Origin: Actinacidiphila oryziradicis
Lineage (GTDB): Bacteria > Actinomycetota > Actinomycetes > Streptomycetales > Streptomycetaceae
Assembly: GCF_005047355.1 (NCBI RefSeq)
Contig: NZ_SUMC01000009.1
Location: forward strand, 172,505-236,504
DNA length: 64,000 bases
Reading direction: 5' to 3'
Both the position numbers and the translations under genes were made by a program. Below, one piece after another: positions 63,392 through 64,000 of the stretch. The number at the start of each line of letters is the position of its first letter. Position 1 is the first letter of the stretch. The notes under the pieces were generated by a model. It made no database searches. It was not told the origin of the DNA and saw nothing but the letters and a program-made list of their open reading frames with translations.

Positions 63392-63508
63392 CATCCCCAC
63401 CTCGCCGAACTGATCGGCGAACCATCCCTGCACGACCGGGACTTCCATCGCTGGTGGGCCGGCCAAGACGTCCTGCACCGCACCCATGACACACAGGGCT
63501 ACCACCGT
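63392..63508 (+). pseudogene. Fragment of an XRE/MmyB-type regulator
   Basis: About 38 codons read PHLAELIGEPSLHDRDFHRW and WAGQDVLHRTHDTQGYH, matching the C-terminal ligand domain of MmyB-like helix-turn-helix regulators (LIGELSL..PDFRRWWA.HDV...TKRYHHP). No helix-turn-helix, start codon or full domain is present. The surrounding 63198-63660 shows nothing else recognisable. Confidence 0.55.
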
Positions 63509-63699
63509 GGTCGGCGCCCTCTCTCCTCTTCCGTGTGCGAGGCGCGGGCGCGTTTGCGCCCCAGCGCCCCCACCACCAGGGGCGTGAGTGGTAGATGAGG
63601 TGGGCTCGGAGCCGGAATCGCAGCGCCGCGCGGAGGGGCCTGTGTAAATGTCCGGGTCTTGTCACGACGGAATCCCGGAAAAGCAACTAACGAAAATCT

Positions 63700-63903
63700 T
63701 ACATCGTTCGGCGAGGCATGGGATGCCTCCTGACCTGCGGCTTTTATTTAATTCACATTGTGAGAAACTCTCTCAGATTCAATTCATCGCTATCTAAGGA
63801 GAATTGGCTTCCGGGGTTGGATTTCTCGCGTAATGTTTTCCATGTCGAAGCCGGAAGGCGGCGGCAGGAAAGCAGAGAGAATCACCCCGACGAGGAGACC
63901 GTT
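63700..63903 (+). promoter_or_regulatory. AT-rich leader with palindrome before a small basic gene
   Basis: Bases 63740-63850 are far richer in A and T than the rest of the window. TGAGA-AACTC-TCTCA (63761-63775) is a palindrome, TATCTA at 63791-63796 is a possible -10, and CGAGGAGACC precedes the ATG at 63904. The pattern suggests a regulated promoter or foreign DNA. Confidence 0.45.
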
Positions 63904-64000
63904 ATGAGCTTCCGCAAGATCGTTCCCGTCAAGCAGCACGAGCCCAAGCGCCACGTGAAGCCGGCCCCGAAGAAGAAGAGCGTCACCAAGGCCCGCCCGC
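63904..64000 (+). CDS. Small basic protein, cut by the window end
   Basis: The visible 32 codons read MSFRKIVPVKQHEPKRHVKP, then APKKKSVTKARP. It is Lys/Arg/Pro rich with no hydrophobic stretch. A GGAG ribosome site lies nine bases upstream. It could be a short DNA- or RNA-binding protein, or a peptide leader; nothing firmer can be said because the stop is outside the window. Confidence 0.45.
   Translation, partial: MSFRKIVPVKQHEPKRHVKPAPKKKSVTKARP

Overview
The window is high-GC actinobacterial DNA, almost certainly from a Streptomyces chromosome. The signs are GTG starts, rare TTA codons confined to regulatory and accessory genes, a BldC orthologue, an Lsr2-type nucleoid protein, DUF3073, DUF3151 and DUF4177 small proteins, a valine dehydrogenase, and a perfect Streptomyces-type parS site (GTTTCACGTGAAAC, 7570-7583), which suggests proximity to the replication origin.

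Layout. 0-15 kb: an aminotransferase, a frameshifted beta-helix protein, membrane and unknown proteins, a membrane-spanning spermidine-synthase-like protein, pyrE, fba, an esterase-like hydrolase, a decayed response regulator with a palindrome-ended element at its 3' end, a P450, a diacylglycerol-kinase-like protein and purA. 15-18.2 kb: an accessory islet with an AbiL/RloAB-like ATPase plus TOPRIM-like pair, then a broken type I methylase gene (hsdM). 18.3-39.3 kb: a class III aminotransferase, a GntR regulator with two TTA codons, a SLATT-like membrane protein, then most purine biosynthesis genes (purD, purC, purS-purQ-purL, purF, purM) interleaved with three glycine tRNAs, lsrL, a DUF4177 protein, a TTA-containing LuxR regulator and long repeat-rich spacers. 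39.3-48.3 kb: DUF3073, vdh, bldC, two Asp tRNAs, a Phe tRNA and the large helicase gene hrpA. 48.4-52.5 kb: an acyl-CoA carboxyltransferase and a methylmalonyl-CoA-mutase-type large subunit, divergent from a TetR regulator. 52.6-53.6 kb: a mosaic of three unrelated gene fragments.

53.8-61.9 kb holds the most interesting locus. It has five tightly coupled genes: trypsin-like protease, PknG-like kinase with two zinc ribbons and TPR-like repeats, VWA protein with zinc ribbon, four-TM membrane protein and extracellular solute-binding protein. A divergent small gene resembles the trypsin-co-occurring (trypco2) family. The gene set and predicted topology recall the mycobacterial GlnH-GlnX-PknG nutrient-sensing module with a protease and a VWA protein added. 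62-64 kb: a hydrolase with a sortase LAxTG signal, a regulator fragment, and an AT-rich leader before a small basic peptide gene cut by the window end.

A second theme is non-coding structure. Several ~180-250 bp intergenic elements share a core (around GGGAGGTGCCCCCA) but carry different long perfect terminal inverted repeats. There is also a 138-bp tandem repeat, and a 125-bp tandem duplication that carries copies of a tRNA-Asp 3' end. All family assignments come from reading motifs by eye; no searches were run.
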